6,595 nt of DNA from JBIOYL01 sp044870185 (GTDB lineage: Bacteria > Actinomycetota > CALGFH01), in the NCBI GenBank assembly GCA_044870185.1, contig JBIOYL010000169.1:1-6595 (forward strand), written 5' to 3'. The position numbers and the translations under genes were made by a program. A model generated the notes under the pieces. It did no database searches and was not told where the DNA came from. It saw only the letters and a program-made list of their open reading frames with translations. The first letter of the stretch is position 1; every line of letters starts with the position of its first letter. Positions 6,150 to 6,595 of this stretch are shown here, piece after piece.

Positions 6150-6337
6150 GGGGCATCACCGCGGACGGTGACGTGGAGTACGGCGCGCACCTGCCGCTGA
6201 TCGACCTTGGGACGAACTGGTCCCTGCCCACGCTCAAAGCCTATGTCCGCACGGCGGCAGCGCTGGGCTTCCGCTACCTCTGCGCCAATGATCATCTCCT
6301 CTTCAGCGACCTCGGGCTTGCAGCCCACCCTGGATAG
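6146..6337 (+). pseudogene. Luciferase-like (LLM class) flavin oxidoreductase, N-terminal stub
   Basis: 63 codons starting at the ATG that overlaps the LuxR stop. VEYGAHLPLIDLG, LPTLKAYVRTAAALGFRYLC and ANDHLLFS match the first strand-helix-strand of bacterial luciferase-type monooxygenases (F420- or FMN-dependent), where the ANDH stretch begins the substrate/cofactor pocket. The family is normally 280-350 residues. After LLFS the expected RPWLDG-type continuation is absent in all three frames and a TAG follows at 6335-6337, so this is a true truncation near 6310, not a single-base error. No enzyme activity is expected. Confidence 0.65.
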
Positions 6338-6439
6338 GGGAAATTGTTGCGGTGTCGGCCGGCGACGCCGGGCTTGCTTGGTGCTGCGAGTCCGAGACTC
6401 AGCGTGGCGCGGGGGCCTTGAGCACCCATGATTGTTGCT
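6338..6439. other. Junction sequence without a recognisable gene
   Basis: About 100 bases between the truncated LLM gene and the final gene. It starts GGGGAAATTG, then a GC-rich stretch, and is relatively AT-richer at 6429-6440. The oxidoreductase similarity ends just before it, so it probably marks a rearrangement point. No terminator or promoter could be named with confidence. Confidence 0.3.
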
Positions 6440-6595
6440 GTGAGCACGCGCTCTAGACTTCCCAGACGCTATGTGCTGGACACCAAGCCCGACCCGCGCC
6501 ACCCCGCGTCATTCGCGAGATCGCCGCCGAGGAGCTGGCCGCCAAGGCCGGCTACTCCCGCCCCACACCGTCCGCTGCGGCCCCGACGCCATCTT
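6440..6595 (+). pseudogene. 5' part of an unrecognised gene, two likely lost bases
   Basis: From a GTG at 6440 the frame reads STRSRLPRRYVLDTKPDPRH. It stays sensible only if one C is added at 6507 (HPAVIREIAAEELAAKAGYS) and another in the C run at 6561-6564 (RPHTVRCGPDAI), then leaves the window. The repaired stretch has an amphipathic helix and charged, soluble composition. No family is recognised and no ribosome binding site is clear. The frame choice is inferred from codon use (C or G at third positions), so this is tentative. Confidence 0.35.

Noticed and set aside
424..6360. GGGGAA-starting stretches at 424, 6339 and (minus strand) 1038 as Tn3 terminal repeats
   Set aside because: Similarity is about seven bases plus scattered matches, and their orientations do not enclose the transposase as inverted ends. 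Chance is the simpler explanation.
5842..6502. Minus-strand frames opposite the LuxR and LLM remnants
   Set aside because: They are shadows of recognised plus-strand domains and show no family motif.
1..6595. CRISPR array, tRNA or rRNA genes
   Set aside because: No regularly spaced direct repeats, cloverleaf-like segments or rRNA-like conserved stretches were seen.

Overview
The window is very GC-rich DNA with NNC/NNG codon use, GTG and TTG starts, and protein families typical of a high-GC actinobacterium (Streptomyces/Frankia-like; genus and species cannot be read from the sequence). It is an accessory, mobile-element-dominated region. One Tn3-family transposon core sits among fragments of older insertion sequences and truncated chromosomal genes.

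Layout. 1-243: C-terminal end of a serine recombinase entering from the left. 240-383: N-terminal stub of a short-chain dehydrogenase (SDR). About 388-474 (minus): a scrap of an IS256-type transposase. 466-981: an intact gene for a putative immunity protein of the Imm-5-like type. 1054-1200 (minus): a second IS256-type C-terminal scrap. 1406-2112: a second serine recombinase, probably the transposon resolvase. 2109-2467 (minus): a small acidic-tailed protein of unknown function whose stop overlaps the resolvase stop. 2468-2704: a divergent intergenic region with a cluster of GAATCC repeats. 2705-5479: the Tn3-family transposase. 5502-5531: a strong hairpin. 5533-5809 (minus): a small helix-turn-helix protein. 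5838-5870: two palindromes between divergent reading frames. 5851-6149: C-terminal DNA-binding domain of a large LuxR regulator. 6146-6337: N-terminal stub of a luciferase-like (LLM) flavin oxidoreductase. 6440-end: start of an unrecognised gene.

How it works together. Transposase (cointegrate formation) and resolvase (cointegrate resolution) make a conventional Tn3-type transposition module, with the small minus-strand gene as an accessory inside it. The terminal inverted repeats of the transposon were not found, so its borders are open. The flanking SDR, LuxR and LLM stubs look like host genes cut by earlier insertions and deletions.

The main oddity is the reading frame. Six of the recognisable or predicted genes can be restored by adding single C residues to the plus strand (eight sites, three of them in the transposase), whichever strand the gene is on. 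After repair the resolvase active site and all three transposase DDE residues are present. This uniform pattern suggests base-calling or assembly under-counting of C runs more than biological decay, although decay cannot be excluded. I do not see a convincing new defence or metabolic system. The most uncharacterised items are the 119-residue acidic-tailed protein, the GAATCC repeat cluster beside it, and the small HTH gene with its upstream palindromes.
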